From: Mycobacteriaceae bacterium
GTDB lineage: Bacteria; Actinomycetota; Actinomycetes; Mycobacteriales; Mycobacteriaceae
Length of the DNA: 64,000 nt
Assembly: GCA_019749805.1 (NCBI GenBank)
Contig: JAIEPH010000021.1
Span: 105,779 to 169,778 of the forward strand
Direction of reading: 5' to 3'
The translations under genes were made by a program, and so were the position numbers. Under the pieces are notes generated by a model that saw only the letters and a list, made by a program, of their open reading frames with translations, had not been told where the DNA came from and made no database searches. This document shows, in pieces, positions 62,907 through 64,000 of the stretch (positions within the stretch are counted from its first letter, which is position 1; the number at the start of each line of letters is the position of its first letter).

Positions 62907-63973
62907 CGGTTGCGACCCCGCCCGAACTGCGGGGCTGCGCGGCCGACCAACAAGGGCAGGTCGAGATAGGTCTTGATACCGGGTTCGGCGTCGACGACGT
63001 ACGGGATCGCGCTGACACAGTGGTTGGCGGTGGCGACGATGCCGGGGTTGCGCACGAGGCCCTGCTCGATGGTGTCCGGCTGCAGACCTTTGAACGTGAG
63101 CAAGACGTCAGGGTCTCCGGTGATCTCGACCTCGAATCGTTCCCCCTCCGGTCCGAAACTCCAGGCCGGCTCGAAACTCTCCTCCCCCATGAACCAATTG
63201 ACTGTTGCCGTGACGACCGGCGTCCCATCCACGACGGCACGCCAGTGAAACTTCCTGGCGGCGACCTGACCCGGCTCGATGACACCGACAGGGGTATCGA
63301 GCGGCGCAGTCGCTACGGCAACCTCCTGCACGGACTCGAGTTCGGGATCGACGTCGAAACCCATCTCCGCCACGATCATTCGAACCGACGCCTTGAATCC
63401 GGCACCCAGTAGTTCGACGATCGGACCTGCCATCGCTTCTTCGGGCGAGACGCCGAATCCCATGATGTAGCGCACCACGTCGGGGGCGTTGTAGGTGCGG
63501 ATGTCACTGAACTCCTCCGACCGCACGTGCGTGACCCCCGCACTCAGCGCCGAAACCATCAGCGGGAATCGTTCGGTGATGCCTCCGGGGTGAATACCGG
63601 TGCCGTGTAGCGTACTTCCACCTTCGGCGCACGCATCGAGGATGGCCTTGCAGTTATCGAGATCGGGATAGACCCAACCTACTGGGGTGACTACGTTCTT
63701 GCCGGAGCGCAGGAGCGCGACGACCTCGTCCTCGTTCGGCAGCAGCGGACTGTAGACCACGCAGTCGGCGTCGAGAGCGAGGATTTCTTCCATGCTGGTC
63801 GTCGCCGTGACACCGATCGGGTCGCGGCCGACGAGTTCGCCGATGTCCTCCCCGTGCTTGCCCTCTGAGTGCACCCAGGCGCCCGCCAACTCGAGGTCGG
63901 GATGCGCGAGCACCCCCTCGATCGCCGCTCGCCCCACGCCACCAGTCGCCCACTGCACCACCCGAATCGCCAT
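62903..63973 (-). CDS. Dihydrodipicolinate reductase-like NAD(P)-binding protein
   Basis: 356 residues from ATG 63973, giving MAIRVVQWATGGVGRAAIEG; ATG 63982 would add three residues. The N-terminal Rossmann loop is VVQWATGGVGRAAI, and the family shows VVTPVGWVYPDLDN, GTGIHPGGITERFPLMVSAL and C-terminal HCVSAIPYVVDAEPGIKTYLDLP. These proteins resemble dihydrodipicolinate reductase or amine dehydrogenases. They are abundant in mycobacterial lipid or steroid clusters, usually without known substrate. It overlaps the SDR remnant by 4 bp. Confidence 0.9.
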   Translation of the reverse strand: MAIRVVQWATGGVGRAAIEGVLAHPDLELAGAWVHSEGKHGEDIGELVGRDPIGVTATTSMEEILALDADCVVYSPLLPNEDEVVALLRSGKNVVTPVGWVYPDLDNCKAILDACAEGGSTLHGTGIHPGGITERFPLMVSALSAGVTHVRSEEFSDIRTYNAPDVVRYIMGFGVSPEEAMAGPIVELLGAGFKASVRMIVAEMGFDVDPELESVQEVAVATAPLDTPVGVIEPGQVAARKFHWRAVVDGTPVVTATVNWFMGEESFEPAWSFGPEGERFEVEITGDPDVLLTFKGLQPDTIEQGLVRNPGIVATANHCVSAIPYVVDAEPGIKTYLDLPLLVGRAAPQFGRGRNR

Positions 63974-64000
63974 GAGGACCATTCAAGTCGTTCGTGAGAG

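Overview
The window is a GC-rich actinobacterial chromosome segment, most probably from a fast-growing Mycobacterium (Mycolicibacterium-like). The evidence is a complete YrbE-Mce import operon, a DUF222/HNH (13E12-type) gene with a LexA-like box, many GTG/TTG starts, and 4-bp ATGA/GTGA gene overlaps. I see no rRNA, tRNA, CRISPR array or insertion sequence. Functions are assigned by reading motifs; no database search was possible.

Layout. (1) 1-4772: the end of an IolE-like TIM-barrel gene, a Gfo/Idh/MocA oxidoreductase, and a GAF-LuxR regulator divergent from a P450 / SnoaL-like / ferredoxin operon. (2) 4843-5799: a decayed alpha/beta hydrolase and a TspO-like membrane protein. (3) 5836-31272: a transport-plus-catabolism island. 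It has a minus-strand yrbEAB-mceABCDEF operon, a limonene-epoxide-hydrolase-like gene and a tandem TetR regulator. A minus-strand oxygenase operon follows: luciferase-like monooxygenase, ferredoxin/reductase/FAD-monooxygenase fusion, epoxide hydrolase, flavin reductase, degenerate RibBA and SDR. Divergent from it is a plus-strand CoA operon: enoyl-CoA hydratase, two acyl-CoA dehydrogenases and a double acyl-CoA synthetase. The two divergent promoter regions (15501-15630, and 24641-24770 on the other strand) are near-copies aligned without gaps. This suggests one regulator fires all four transcription units. I infer a pathway for a hydrophobic, probably alicyclic or isoprenoid, substrate: Mce uptake, epoxidation, epoxide hydrolysis, alcohol oxidation, oxygenation, CoA activation and beta-oxidation.

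(4) 31548-46883: a sugar ABC transporter and a complete myo-inositol cluster (GntR regulator, iolC, Cgl0158-like aldolase, iolB, iolD, iolE, iolG, iolH, iolA) followed by a class III aminotransferase. An identical 20-bp element in opposite orientations precedes the transporter operon and iolC. (5) 46889-54880: a sulfide/persulfide module with two MBL-rhodanese proteins, SQR, thioredoxin, a small Cys-rich protein, DUF302, two TauE permeases, a membrane rhodanese and a CstR-like regulator. Six copies of an ATACCC-N4-GGGTAT-type palindrome sit in its promoters. (6) 54998-63973: type III glutamine synthetase, DUF222-HNH protein, FdhF/YdeP-type molybdoenzyme with FdhD, a TetR regulator with a palindrome, an SDR remnant and a dihydrodipicolinate-reductase-like gene.

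The least familiar part is region 3. It combines a catalytically degenerate RibBA paralogue, a three-domain oxygenase fusion, a two-module acyl-CoA synthetase, two unrelated epoxide hydrolases and a duplicated bidirectional promoter that ties them to a Mce importer.
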